Source of the DNA: Bacteroidales bacterium
Lineage (GTDB): Bacteria > Bacteroidota > Bacteroidia > Bacteroidales > UBA932
Assembly: GCA_016295245.1 (NCBI GenBank)
Contig: JAEDLO010000024.1
Location: 1-19,596, forward strand
Reading direction: 5' to 3'
Length of the DNA stretch: 19,596 bases
Shown: in pieces, positions 8,572 to 16,306 of the stretch
Numbering within the stretch: position 1 is the first letter of the stretch
How the letters are laid out: each line of letters opens with the position of its first letter
Made by a program: the position numbers and the translations under genes
The notes under the pieces: model-generated
The model's database searches: none
Seen by the model: the letters and a program-made list of their open reading frames with translations, nothing else
What the model was told of the DNA's origin: nothing

Positions 8572-8603
8572 CAAAATTATCGAATATTTCTTAAATTTGA
8601 CAA
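8572..8603 (-). promoter_or_regulatory. Predicted promoter for pyk
   Basis: On the minus strand TTG (8603-8601) is followed after 21 bases by TAATTTTG (8579-8572), a good match to the Bacteroidota -33/-7 pattern. Transcription would begin near 8565, about 17 bases before the pyk ATG. It overlaps the plus-strand promoter of the sensor kinase operon. Confidence 0.7.
8592..8599 (+). promoter_or_regulatory. Predicted -7 promoter box for the sensor kinase operon
   Basis: TAAATTTG matches TAnnTTTG and lies 24 bases before the ATG at 8624. The box sits within the -33/-7 span of the divergent pyk promoter, so the two promoters would compete for or share polymerase and regulators. No clear -33 TTTG was found for this direction. 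Confidence 0.55.
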
Positions 8604-8623
8604 GTTATTGACCACAATAGTTA

Positions 8624-10927
8624 ATGCAACGACACCAAATTAGTTTTATTTGTCTGATTGCTAGTCTTTTAGCACTTTGTCTCCTAACCTCCTGCAAAAA
8701 CAAGGTAGAGGACAAAAATGTATTGGCTATATGGGACTTGACTTATGACGATCCTGCCTGTGATCGCTGGGAAAGAGACATCAAACAAGCTTTCCAGATG
8801 AGAGGAATGCCGGTTGACCTCCAGAACATTTACTGCTATCAGCACGATGAAGGCTTGAGCGTGAGCACTGAAAAAATCGGCAGTCTTCTCAGAGAGATGG
8901 CTGACAGCGGTTACGCCCCCGACCTGATTCTAGTCCGTGGTGACATTGCCTTCGACATGTTGTGCCAAAGCGGGGCAACGAAACTTGCAGACTACCCTTT
9001 GATTGCCTTCGGGCTTTCACATACCCCTTCAGACTCGCTTTCCCTGCCGTTCAGGAAACATAACAGCGTGTTCATCATTGATCATATCAACATTGAGAAG
9101 AATTTCGAGCTGATGAACGAGATTTTTCCGAAGCAGAGCCGCTTTGTGACCGTTCTCGACCCGGAAAAGAATCCTACGGACCTTCTGCTCAAGAATGTTG
9201 TGATGCGCCAGATGGACAGGCTCAATCCGGACATCTACCTTAACAACATAGACTGCCATCTCACAAAATCAGAGTTCACCGAGGCCTGTGATTCAGGACT
9301 CATAGGCCTGTTCTCCCTGTCTGCCTGGAGCTCCAGCGACAATTCAGATAAAGGTTACGACCCGACCAAAGACCTATTCTACAAATTGTCCGCCAACAGG
9401 GCGATTTTCTTCAAACAGGACCATATCACCAAGTTCCTTGCGGAGAACCCCGAGACAGACCTGTTCTTCTCTACCAAGGCAGAGTACATTGACAGCTACG
9501 ACAACTGTGTCGGAGGTTATATGTGCACTACAGAGCTTGCAGCAATGGACGTTGCCGCCAGGGCTGACGAGATCTTCAGCGGAGCTTATGCTGATGAACC
9601 CGCAACCTTCGCCCACAGCCAGAATTTCTTCGTCAACTGGCAGGCAATCAAGACAATACGCAAGGCATCCTCACTGCCGGAGAACTACCTTATCAGGGAT
9701 ATCGGCTTCGACGAGCGCTATCCTGTGCTTTGGATATTCCTTACTATTTCACTTACTCTGCTCGGACTTGGCATTACGGCCTATTTCATCTCCAAAATCC
9801 TGAAAACTTTCCGTACCAATCGCGAAGTCCGCAAGGCCGAGATTGAAAGCGCCAACAAGTTCATCGGCATCAAGCAGGGTCTTGACTTTCTTCTCGAACA
9901 CACCAACGCCTATACCTGGCGTTTCACCCCTGACAACTACGTCATCTTTGAAAACCCTGTAAGAAAGGTTTCTCTCAATGACCGTCTGCAGGAAATCGAC
10001 CCGTTCTACAGACAGAAACTCAGCGATGTCTATATGGCTTCCGAGCCGGGACTCTATGAGGCCCAGTATTTCGGAGCAGTGGTCCCTGATGGAGATAAGC
10101 ACTGGTTCGAAATGCGTCTGTTTGTGTCGCGGCTTCCGAACGGTGAAATAGAAAAGAATGGTTTCACTATCTCCATCGACAAAATCAAGGAAATGGAGGC
10201 AGGAGTGGTTGAGAGCCAGCGACTTCTGGCCAACGCCCAGGAAAAGAACCGCTTCATCTCGGCTATGAGCCACGAGATGAGAACCCCTCTGAACTCCATC
10301 GTGGGCTTTGCCCAGCTCATCACGACTCCTGGCTTCGTAATCCAAGAGGACGAGCGGGAGATTATGCAGGAAGCGGTTGAGCAGAGCGGAGCGGAGCTTA
10401 TGAAAATCATCGAGGATATGCTCACCCTGACCCACATCGATAACAGCACCTTGAGGATGAAGGTCAAACCATATCTTGTAGATGATCTCATCAACCACGT
10501 TCTAAGAAAGATGCGCGAAGAATTCAATGCCCACAACACCAGGCTGGTGGTCAACGAGGGTATGGAAACTTCGATGATAAACGTGGACAAGAACATCTTC
10601 ACCATCATTCTCGAAAACATCATCGGCAATGCTCTCAAGTTCTCCGACAAGGGAAGCGAACTGACCATCGGATGGAGCGACAAGGCCAGCACGATAAACA
10701 TCTTCGTCCGTGACAGGGGCATAGGTATGGACAAACAGCAGCAGATGCTTGCCTTCCACCGTTTCTATCAGGCGGATCCGTTCTCTCAGGGCACCGGCCT
10801 CGGCCTGTCTGTAGCAAAGGAATATGCCGAAAGGATGGGTGGAAAGATTGAATGTGAAAGCGAACTTGGCAAGGGTTCGACCTTTACCGTTATTTTTGAA
10901 AGATATGAAGCAGAAGATATTCAATAA
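8624..10927 (+). CDS. Membrane sensor histidine kinase with substrate-binding-protein-like sensor domain (kinase 1)
   Basis: A 767-residue sensor kinase. The N-terminus is a lipoprotein-like signal with lipobox LTSC (Cys24). Residues ~30-365 form an extracytoplasmic domain resembling ABC-transporter substrate-binding proteins (PF04392-like; PDLILVRGD, YPLIAFGL, late GGYMCTTELAAMDVA). A membrane helix follows at ~368-392, then a PAS-like region at ~420-530. The HisKA box SHEMRTPLNS contains phospho-acceptor His550. The ATPase domain shows Asn669 (GNALKF), Asp697 (DRGIG) and a GTGLGL lid starting at 723. No receiver domain is attached. The next kinase gene starts inside this one (23-base overlap), so the two are translated from one message. 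It likely senses a small periplasmic ligand; the response regulator is not in the window. Confidence 0.9.
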   Translation: MQRHQISFICLIASLLALCLLTSCKNKVEDKNVLAIWDLTYDDPACDRWERDIKQAFQMRGMPVDLQNIYCYQHDEGLSVSTEKIGSLLREMADSGYAPDLILVRGDIAFDMLCQSGATKLADYPLIAFGLSHTPSDSLSLPFRKHNSVFIIDHINIEKNFELMNEIFPKQSRFVTVLDPEKNPTDLLLKNVVMRQMDRLNPDIYLNNIDCHLTKSEFTEACDSGLIGLFSLSAWSSSDNSDKGYDPTKDLFYKLSANRAIFFKQDHITKFLAENPETDLFFSTKAEYIDSYDNCVGGYMCTTELAAMDVAARADEIFSGAYADEPATFAHSQNFFVNWQAIKTIRKASSLPENYLIRDIGFDERYPVLWIFLTISLTLLGLGITAYFISKILKTFRTNREVRKAEIESANKFIGIKQGLDFLLEHTNAYTWRFTPDNYVIFENPVRKVSLNDRLQEIDPFYRQKLSDVYMASEPGLYEAQYFGAVVPDGDKHWFEMRLFVSRLPNGEIEKNGFTISIDKIKEMEAGVVESQRLLANAQEKNRFISAMSHEMRTPLNSIVGFAQLITTPGFVIQEDEREIMQEAVEQSGAELMKIIEDMLTLTHIDNSTLRMKVKPYLVDDLINHVLRKMREEFNAHNTRLVVNEGMETSMINVDKNIFTIILENIIGNALKFSDKGSELTIGWSDKASTINIFVRDRGIGMDKQQQMLAFHRFYQADPFSQGTGLGLSVAKEYAERMGGKIECESELGKGSTFTVIFERYEAEDIQ

Positions 10928-13256
10928 AACCAGTTTTCTGATTTCGATTATTGCCGGGCTCGGACTCATCTGCGCCGGACTCTTCGGAATCATCTCCTGC
11001 GACGAATCATCACGCAAGGACATTCTGCTTCTTTCTCCGCGCAATCCCGACCTGAGGGTTAACAACTCCCTCTACGATGCATTGACAGACTACTTTGACG
11101 ACCTTCGCTACAACCTGGTACAGGTAACCGTTCCCGGAGACGACAACAATGAGGAAATCGCCAATAATGTCAAATTTGTAGACCACTGCCTGGACTCCCT
11201 TTCAGCCCTGGAGTTTGTTCCGGAGATTATCCTTTCTTACGGAGACAAGGTAACCAATGCCATTGCCAGTTCCTCCAAGGACGAGTACAACACTCTTCCG
11301 GTCATCTTCTTCGGCCTGCTCAGTTCCGACAGACAGGGACTCATCAGCAGGCACGACAACTTCACCGGCTACAAGATGGAACTTGGCATCAAGCAGAACA
11401 TCGACCTCATCCGCGACCTCGGGCTTCCTACCTGGACCGTCACCGTGGTGGATGACGGCTACCGGGACTTTATTATCAGGAACCAGATATTAGGCCAGCT
11501 TGCCGACACTTCCAAATATCACTCCAACATCTACTTCCAGCAGGATTCAGTCTTCGTACCGGCCAGCGAGAGGGACCCTTCAGTGTCCGTACTCCTTCCT
11601 GTCAGCGTCAAGAATCCTCACCACAACAAGAAGGGGCCTTGGGGCCGGGAGTTTGACCTTGAGCAGCTTTTCGACTGCCGGAACAATTTCCTCACTTTCC
11701 TCAGCCTGAAGGAAGACAAATATATGGACATTCCGCTCAAGCGGTCCATCGGCAAGTATTTTACCGCAATCCCCGAGCACTTCAACATCAACCAGACGAC
11801 TCCTCTGAATGCCTGTGCCGGTGGCTACTTCACTCCATATACAGTGATGGCGGAAGAAGTGTTCTCAACAGCCCAGCAGATACTCAAGCAGAACCTCAGC
11901 CCTCAAGACATTCCGATCAGCAACCACAAGAGAGGCTATTATCTTGACTGGAACATAGTCGGCTACCCGGGACTCTACGCAACCGACTTCCCGAAATACG
12001 TCCATTTTGTCAATATGCCGAAGAAGGTCAGCTCGAAGGCAGTTTACACCTTGAGCACCCTGGCCAAACCGTTGGCCCTCGGTCTGTTCTGGCTTGCACT
12101 CATAATCACGCTCGTGATCGTCACAATCAGGAACAAGCAGCACTCAAAGGCCATACTCAAGCTCGGCCACGAGGCTTCCAGGGACATCGAGCGCATCTCA
12201 GAAGTGCTTTCCGTAACCAACGGTCACTTTTTCACAGCCAATTCCTCCGGACAGATAATCTTCTCTGACGAGTTCTACAAATCCCTCGGTATCAAACGCA
12301 GGCCTGTGTCTTATGAGTTGTATCTGAGGGGAATGGACAATATCCAGAAGGCGACTCTTGTTGACTGGCTGAACGACGATGACAAAGGCCACAGTTTCAA
12401 GAGTATGAACGTCACCATCACAGAGCCTGTGACCGGCCATTCACACTATGTCAATCTCTCTGTAGAGAAGTTCTTTGACGATGATGGCGAAAAGCACATC
12501 CTGGGAATGGTGATCATTATGGACAAGATCCTCAAGATCGAACAGGAGCGCCTCGAAGCCTTCAAGTCAGAGCAAGACTACAAGCTCAAGAGTTCATTCC
12601 TGGCTTCTATGGGTCACGAAATCCGTACTCCTCTGAATGCCATCGTGGGTTACTCTCAGATTCTATTCTCGATGTCCGACCAGCTCAGCAACGAGGAGAG
12701 GGACTCATACGCAAAGGTAATTAACCAGAACACCACCCAGCTCCTCTCCCTGATCGACAACGTGCTCAACTACTCAGAGGGTCAGGATGAGCCGGAAATC
12801 GTGCTTTCTGAAAAACACGTATCCGAGCTGATGGAAGAGCTCTATATGACCCACAGCATCCTGGTGCCGAAACATCTCAAATTCAAGTACGAAAAGGGCT
12901 CGGACGAAGACTTCATCAAGGTCAACAGGGGAAGCCTCCTGCAGGTTGTCTCCAACCTGATGAACAATGCTGTCAAGTTCACCCAAAAGGGCAGCATCAC
13001 TATGGGCTGGAGGTCGGATGACAAGAATGTTTTCATCTATGTCACCGATACAGGATGCGGCATTGCTGAAGATATGATAGATACCGTATTCGACAAATAT
13101 GCAAAGGCCGAGAGCTCTACTATGGGTGCAGGTATCGGCCTGGCGCTCTGCAAGAGACTGATCGAGAAGATGCACGGAGAAATCCGCGTTCACAGCGAGC
13201 TCGGCAAGGGCTCGACCTTTGAAGTTGTATTTGAAAAGATAGACTGTCCTTATTGA
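10905..13256 (+). CDS. Membrane sensor histidine kinase with substrate-binding-protein-like sensor domain (kinase 2)
   Basis: A 783-residue paralogue of the preceding kinase with the same architecture. It has a hydrophobic N-terminus with a possible lipobox IISC (Cys32), an extracytoplasmic domain at ~38-385 (PEIILSYGD, LPVIFFGLL, late CAGGYFTPYTVMAEEV), a membrane helix at ~388-411, and a PAS-like segment at ~440-550. HisKA follows with His571 in GHEIRTPLNA, then the ATPase domain with Asn688 (NNAVKF), Asp715 (DTGCGI) and GAGIGL at 741-746. There is no receiver domain. The ATG at 10905 is chosen because it begins a credible signal sequence (MKQKIFNKTSFLIS); an in-frame ATG at 10824 would add 27 residues that overlap the ATPase domain of kinase 1 in another frame. 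Sensor sequences of the two kinases differ enough that they could bind different ligands or form a heterodimer. Confidence 0.9.
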   Translation: MKQKIFNKTSFLISIIAGLGLICAGLFGIISCDESSRKDILLLSPRNPDLRVNNSLYDALTDYFDDLRYNLVQVTVPGDDNNEEIANNVKFVDHCLDSLSALEFVPEIILSYGDKVTNAIASSSKDEYNTLPVIFFGLLSSDRQGLISRHDNFTGYKMELGIKQNIDLIRDLGLPTWTVTVVDDGYRDFIIRNQILGQLADTSKYHSNIYFQQDSVFVPASERDPSVSVLLPVSVKNPHHNKKGPWGREFDLEQLFDCRNNFLTFLSLKEDKYMDIPLKRSIGKYFTAIPEHFNINQTTPLNACAGGYFTPYTVMAEEVFSTAQQILKQNLSPQDIPISNHKRGYYLDWNIVGYPGLYATDFPKYVHFVNMPKKVSSKAVYTLSTLAKPLALGLFWLALIITLVIVTIRNKQHSKAILKLGHEASRDIERISEVLSVTNGHFFTANSSGQIIFSDEFYKSLGIKRRPVSYELYLRGMDNIQKATLVDWLNDDDKGHSFKSMNVTITEPVTGHSHYVNLSVEKFFDDDGEKHILGMVIIMDKILKIEQERLEAFKSEQDYKLKSSFLASMGHEIRTPLNAIVGYSQILFSMSDQLSNEERDSYAKVINQNTTQLLSLIDNVLNYSEGQDEPEIVLSEKHVSELMEELYMTHSILVPKHLKFKYEKGSDEDFIKVNRGSLLQVVSNLMNNAVKFTQKGSITMGWRSDDKNVFIYVTDTGCGIAEDMIDTVFDKYAKAESSTMGAGIGLALCKRLIEKMHGEIRVHSELGKGSTFEVVFEKIDCPY

Positions 13257-14104
13257 TGGAAGCAAAGAAAATTGATCTTGCTGATTGGACCCTGAGCGGA
13301 GGAGGCGCCCAGGGAGAGAGTTATTTTTCCAAGACTGACAGCAGCCTTATGCTCAAACTCTTCAACCCGAAGATACCCACAGGGCTGATTGAGGGCGAGA
13401 TTACTCTCTCAAAAGAGATTGCCGCCCTGGGACTTCCCGTTCCCGCACCCGGAGAACTCGTCCAAAGCACAGACGGCCGCTATGGAATCACATTCCGGAG
13501 AATCATAGGCAAGCAGTCATTCTGCACAGCGGCAGCCAATAAGCCCGAAAGCTGCAGGGACCTTGCCCGCAGGCTGGCCGGGATGGCTCGAGAGCTCCAT
13601 TCCACCTCTTCACAGGGGACGAACTTCATCAGCGCCTGCGACTATTACAGCGCGATACTCGACAAACTGCCGCGCATCAAGGGCGATGAAAGAAGACTGT
13701 TCGAAAGCCTGATAGAGAGGCTGCGCACAGAGCAGACCCAAACCCTTCTCCACGGCGATTTCCACTTCGGAAACGCCATCACAGATGGGAGCAAGGACTA
13801 TTTCATCGACCTTGGAGCATTCTGCTACGGCAACCCCAAATTTGACATTTCGATGCAGTATCTCGTCTGCACTGCTCTGCCGGACGAACTGCTCTACCAC
13901 TACTACCACATCACACAAGCCCTCGCCCTGGAATTCTGGGACGAGTTCAAGACCGCATACTACGGTCCGGATGCGCCGTCGGACGAGGTCTTGATGGAGG
14001 AATTCCGTCCTTACCTGATAGTCAGGACCCTGTTTTTCGAAAGGGATCTGGGAGAAGACGAATTCCTGATCAAATTGAGACGGCAGCTCATCGAGAAGAT
14101 GTAA
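13256..14104 (+). CDS. APH-fold phosphotransferase (aminoglycoside phosphotransferase/choline kinase-like)
   Basis: A 282-residue small-molecule kinase of the APH/protein-kinase-like fold (PF01636 type; similar to the family named TIGR02172). Visible features are a glycine-rich loop SGGGAQGES at ~14-22, probable ATP-binding Lys34 in LMLKLF, and the Brenner motif HGDFHFGN at 166-173 with catalytic Asp168 and Asn173. Metal-binding Asp185 is in FIDLG. The ATG at 13256 overlaps the kinase 2 stop by one base (TGATG), preferred over a TTG one codon earlier. This makes it the third gene of the sensor operon. The substrate is unknown; sugars, amino alcohols or nucleosides are all possible. Antibiotic resistance is not implied. 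A terminator-like hairpin overlaps its last codons. Confidence 0.85.
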   Translation: MEAKKIDLADWTLSGGGAQGESYFSKTDSSLMLKLFNPKIPTGLIEGEITLSKEIAALGLPVPAPGELVQSTDGRYGITFRRIIGKQSFCTAAANKPESCRDLARRLAGMARELHSTSSQGTNFISACDYYSAILDKLPRIKGDERRLFESLIERLRTEQTQTLLHGDFHFGNAITDGSKDYFIDLGAFCYGNPKFDISMQYLVCTALPDELLYHYYHITQALALEFWDEFKTAYYGPDAPSDEVLMEEFRPYLIVRTLFFERDLGEDEFLIKLRRQLIEKM

Positions 14105-14116
14105 CTGCCGTCTTTT
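14078..14116 (+). terminator. Probable terminator at the end of the sensor kinase operon
   Basis: AGACGGCAG (14078-14086) pairs perfectly with CTGCCGTCT (14105-14113), with an 18-base loop and a short T run (14113-14116). The left arm lies within the last codons of the phosphotransferase gene. The loop is long and the T tract short, so efficiency is uncertain. It sits at the convergence with the iron-sulfur protein gene. Confidence 0.5.
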
Positions 14117-14119
14117 CAA

Positions 14120-15208
14120 CTATTTGAATCTGTCGTAATTCTTTTTGGTGTCCCTCTCCCAGATTTCCATCGCGTCATCATAGGTTGGAGGTGGAGTGTA
14201 GAGTTTGTCCTCAGACTTCTGGCGCAGGGTGATGGCCTTGGTAGGACAGGTCGAAACGCAAAGACCACAGCCCAGACAGGCCTGCTGGTCTATTGTAGGC
14301 TTCTTATTGACAGGATTGAACTTGATGTAGCCGAAAGTACATCTTTTCTCGCACTTGCCGCAGCCTATGCACTTCGTCTGGTCAATAACGCTGTAATGAT
14401 TGCTCCAAAGTGCGCCGGCAGGGCCCGGAAACTGCTTCTTGAGCGCGAGCATACCGCAACCGCAGGCGCAGCAGGAACAGAAATTCTCTCCTTCCTGGGA
14501 GTTGGTGGCCTGAATGATGCGGCCGTCTTTCTCGCCCTGGGCGAGGATAGCCCTGGCCTCCTCTTTTGTGATCTCGCGGCCGATACCGGTCTCGATGTAG
14601 AAGTCGGCGTAGTCATCAGTCTCGATACAGGTCTCAAGAGGGTGCTTGCAAGGGTTCTTAGGTTTGATCGAGTCCATCAGGCGGCACATGCAAACACCTA
14701 CTGCGAACCTTGTATGCTTGTCGAGCATCGCATCAATGTCATCATAAGGCTTGATGACCGACCCCTCTACGAACTCGGCGTGGTGCGGCACTGTACGGTA
14801 GAAAGGCATCGTCTGGGTCATACGCTTTCCGAATGCGGATGAAATCATATACATCGCTGTCGGGAAAAGCCAATCCTTCGCCTCGTCAGGACGGCCACCC
14901 TGCCACTCCAGGAAGCCCATCACGAACGGGTGCATGCTGTACTCGTCACCTCTTTCGCGGTGGCGGCGGAAGATAAGGCCGCGGTTGGCCATCCTCTCGA
15001 GCTTTTCGCGAGCGATTTCTTCGCTGAAACCGTTCTTTTCGGCAAACTCAGCTGTTGTCTGGTAGCCCTTGTCCATCAGGAGAAAATCCTTGGCATCCTC
15101 AGGCCTGAAAATCTTCTTGATCAGAGCCAGGTCGGCTCCGACAAAGGATTTAGGAAATCCGAAACTCAGTTCATCAAGCCTTTTGAGCAGGTCTCTGTAA
15201 AGTCCCAT
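14120..15208 (-). CDS. Winged-helix-containing multi-cluster 4Fe-4S protein
   Basis: A 362-residue predicted cytoplasmic iron-sulfur protein. Residues ~25-85 look like a winged-helix segment (TTAEFAEKNGFSEEIAREKL, then RGLIFRR). The middle has CMCR at 173-176 plus Cys187 and Cys194, then a dense CSCCACGCG stretch at 244-252, which may hold a further metal centre. The C-terminal part is a classical two-cluster ferredoxin: Cys280/283/286/290 and Cys311/314/317/321, the latter followed by PTKAIT. It starts six bases after hypB, making it the third gene of a hypA-hypB operon. Similar proteins occur in anaerobes, but I know of no defined reaction. Electron transfer, possibly linked to a nickel or redox enzyme, is the most that can be inferred. 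Confidence 0.75.
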   Translation of the reverse strand: MGLYRDLLKRLDELSFGFPKSFVGADLALIKKIFRPEDAKDFLLMDKGYQTTAEFAEKNGFSEEIAREKLERMANRGLIFRRHRERGDEYSMHPFVMGFLEWQGGRPDEAKDWLFPTAMYMISSAFGKRMTQTMPFYRTVPHHAEFVEGSVIKPYDDIDAMLDKHTRFAVGVCMCRLMDSIKPKNPCKHPLETCIETDDYADFYIETGIGREITKEEARAILAQGEKDGRIIQATNSQEGENFCSCCACGCGMLALKKQFPGPAGALWSNHYSVIDQTKCIGCGKCEKRCTFGYIKFNPVNKKPTIDQQACLGCGLCVSTCPTKAITLRQKSEDKLYTPPPTYDDAMEIWERDTKKNYDRFK

Positions 15209-15214
15209 ATCATA

Positions 15215-15880
15215 TTACTGTTTAGTGTCAATCTTTTCGCAGAGCCAGGCACAGAAGTCCTCCATTCCCTCTCCTGTCTTTGCAGAGAGCGGGAAGATGC
15301 GCAGGTCATCGTTGAGCTTGCGGGTATTGGACTCAAGAGCCTTGAAATCAAAGTCAAAAATGCCCAGGGCATCAATTTTTGAGACGATGAGCGCCTTGCA
15401 TACCGAGAACATAAGCGGATACTTCAGCGACTTGTCGTCGCCCTCGGGCACTGATAGAATCATCGAAGGGAGGTCGGCGCCCAGGTCGAACTCTGCGGGG
15501 CAGACGAGGTTGCCGATGTTCTCGACTATCACCACATCCAGATCCTCCAGCGGCAGGCTCTCCAGAGCCTTGAGCACCATCGATGCATCCAGATGGCAGC
15601 CGCCACCTGTGCGCAGTTGCACCGAAGGGATGCCGAGCTGCTGCATCTTGAGGGCGTCAACAGTGGACTCGATGTCGCCCTCGATTACGCCAAAACGGTA
15701 GCGCGAGCCAAGGCGGCGGATAATGTCGAGTATGAAAGTTGTCTTGCCGGAACCCGGTGATGACATAATGTTCCAAAGAAAAAACTTCTTGTCGCGTGTC
15801 AGCGCGCGGACCTCGTCCGCAACATTGTCATTGTCCTCAAGGATACACTGCTTGAGGTCAATATAGGTCAGTTCTGCCAT
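15215..15880 (-). CDS. hypB: Hydrogenase nickel incorporation GTPase HypB
   Basis: HypB is a GTPase that, with HypA, loads nickel into [NiFe]-hydrogenase precursors. The 221-residue protein shows the Walker A region SSPGSGKTT (40-48), GGGCHLDA at 92-99 with metal ligands Cys95 and His96, and ENIGNLVCPAEFD at ~120-132 with Cys127. SKID at 167-170 is the guanine-specificity motif. It lacks both the N-terminal CxxCGC nickel site of the E. coli protein and the His-rich extension of some homologues, so it represents the minimal form. It begins two bases after the hypA stop and is followed six bases later by the iron-sulfur protein. No hydrogenase, urease or other hyp genes are visible nearby, so its nickel client lies elsewhere. 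Confidence 0.93.
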   Translation of the reverse strand: MAELTYIDLKQCILEDNDNVADEVRALTRDKKFFLWNIMSSPGSGKTTFILDIIRRLGSRYRFGVIEGDIESTVDALKMQQLGIPSVQLRTGGGCHLDASMVLKALESLPLEDLDVVIVENIGNLVCPAEFDLGADLPSMILSVPEGDDKSLKYPLMFSVCKALIVSKIDALGIFDFDFKALESNTRKLNDDLRIFPLSAKTGEGMEDFCAWLCEKIDTKQ

Positions 15881-15882
15881 AA

Positions 15883-16239
15883 TTATTCTCTATCTATTTC
15901 TATACCTACTATTCTGAGTTCACTACCCGTCAGGAGCCGCCCGTAAGGATAGCCGCAGGCGTCGCACTTTGCGGAGTTGATCTGCTCGCGCGCAATGGTG
16001 TAAACATTGCCGCATTTGCCGCATTCGGCACTTGCCTCCACTTCGCGTATTTCCACTTGCGCACCCTCGGCCAGACTCCCCTTCGAGATGTAATCCCAAT
16101 ATTTCTGGACAAGCTCCGGTATGAAATCCCTCAAAATCCCTACCTCGAGCACGACGCGGCTCACCCGCGTTGCCCCAACGCTTTCCGCTTTGGTAATCAC
16201 GGACTTGTAGATGCTTTTCGTTATAGGAAGTTCGTGCAT
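15883..16239 (-). CDS. hypA: Hydrogenase nickel metallochaperone HypA
   Basis: HypA binds nickel and works with HypB in hydrogenase maturation. The 118-residue protein begins MHELPITKS, the canonical HypA start, where His2 is the nickel ligand. The zinc site is seen as CGKC (residues ~73-76) and CDAC (~91-94), then the typical GSELRIVGIEID tail. The ATG at 16239 is chosen over an upstream in-frame TTG at 16254, for two reasons. Family members start exactly at MHEL, and the predicted -7 promoter box (16259-16266) would put transcription start at about 16252, making the TTG untranslatable. It is first gene of a three-gene minus-strand operon. Confidence 0.94.
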   Translation of the reverse strand: MHELPITKSIYKSVITKAESVGATRVSRVVLEVGILRDFIPELVQKYWDYISKGSLAEGAQVEIREVEASAECGKCGNVYTIAREQINSAKCDACGYPYGRLLTGSELRIVGIEIDRE

Positions 16240-16258
16240 TTCATTTATGTCCAATCTT

Positions 16259-16266
16259 CAAATTTA
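16259..16266 (-). promoter_or_regulatory. Predicted -7 promoter box for hypA-hypB operon
   Basis: On the minus strand the octamer is TAAATTTG, a match to TAnnTTTG, 19 bases upstream of the hypA ATG at 16239. It helps decide the hypA start. No clear -33 TTTG was found. It lies back to back with the SDR promoter 12 bases away. Confidence 0.55.
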
Positions 16267-16278
16267 GCAAATAATTCG

Positions 16279-16286
16279 TATATTTG
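16279..16286 (+). promoter_or_regulatory. Predicted -7 promoter box for the SDR/BaiE-like operon
   Basis: TATATTTG matches TAnnTTTG and is 20 bases before the ATG at 16307, giving a leader of about 14 bases. The -33 region for this promoter would fall across the hypA -7 box, so the two divergent operons could be co-regulated. Confidence 0.55.
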
Positions 16287-16306
16287 TAAACCTTATAGAT
16301 TTAGAA

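Noticed and set aside
9749..10734. Long minus-strand open frames opposite sensor kinase 1
   Set aside because: No recognisable domain; they mirror a well-conserved histidine kinase and are explained by codon bias.
10824..10904. N-terminal extension of sensor kinase 2
   Set aside because: It lies within the ATPase domain of kinase 1 in a different frame and would bury the signal sequence.
13256..14104. Antibiotic resistance gene
   Set aside because: It has the APH fold only; chromosomal position in a sensor operon and lack of similarity to a known resistance enzyme give no support for drug inactivation.
16240..16254. TTG start adding five residues to HypA
   Set aside because: HypA proteins start at MHEL with nickel-binding His2, and the predicted transcription start is at about the TTG itself.
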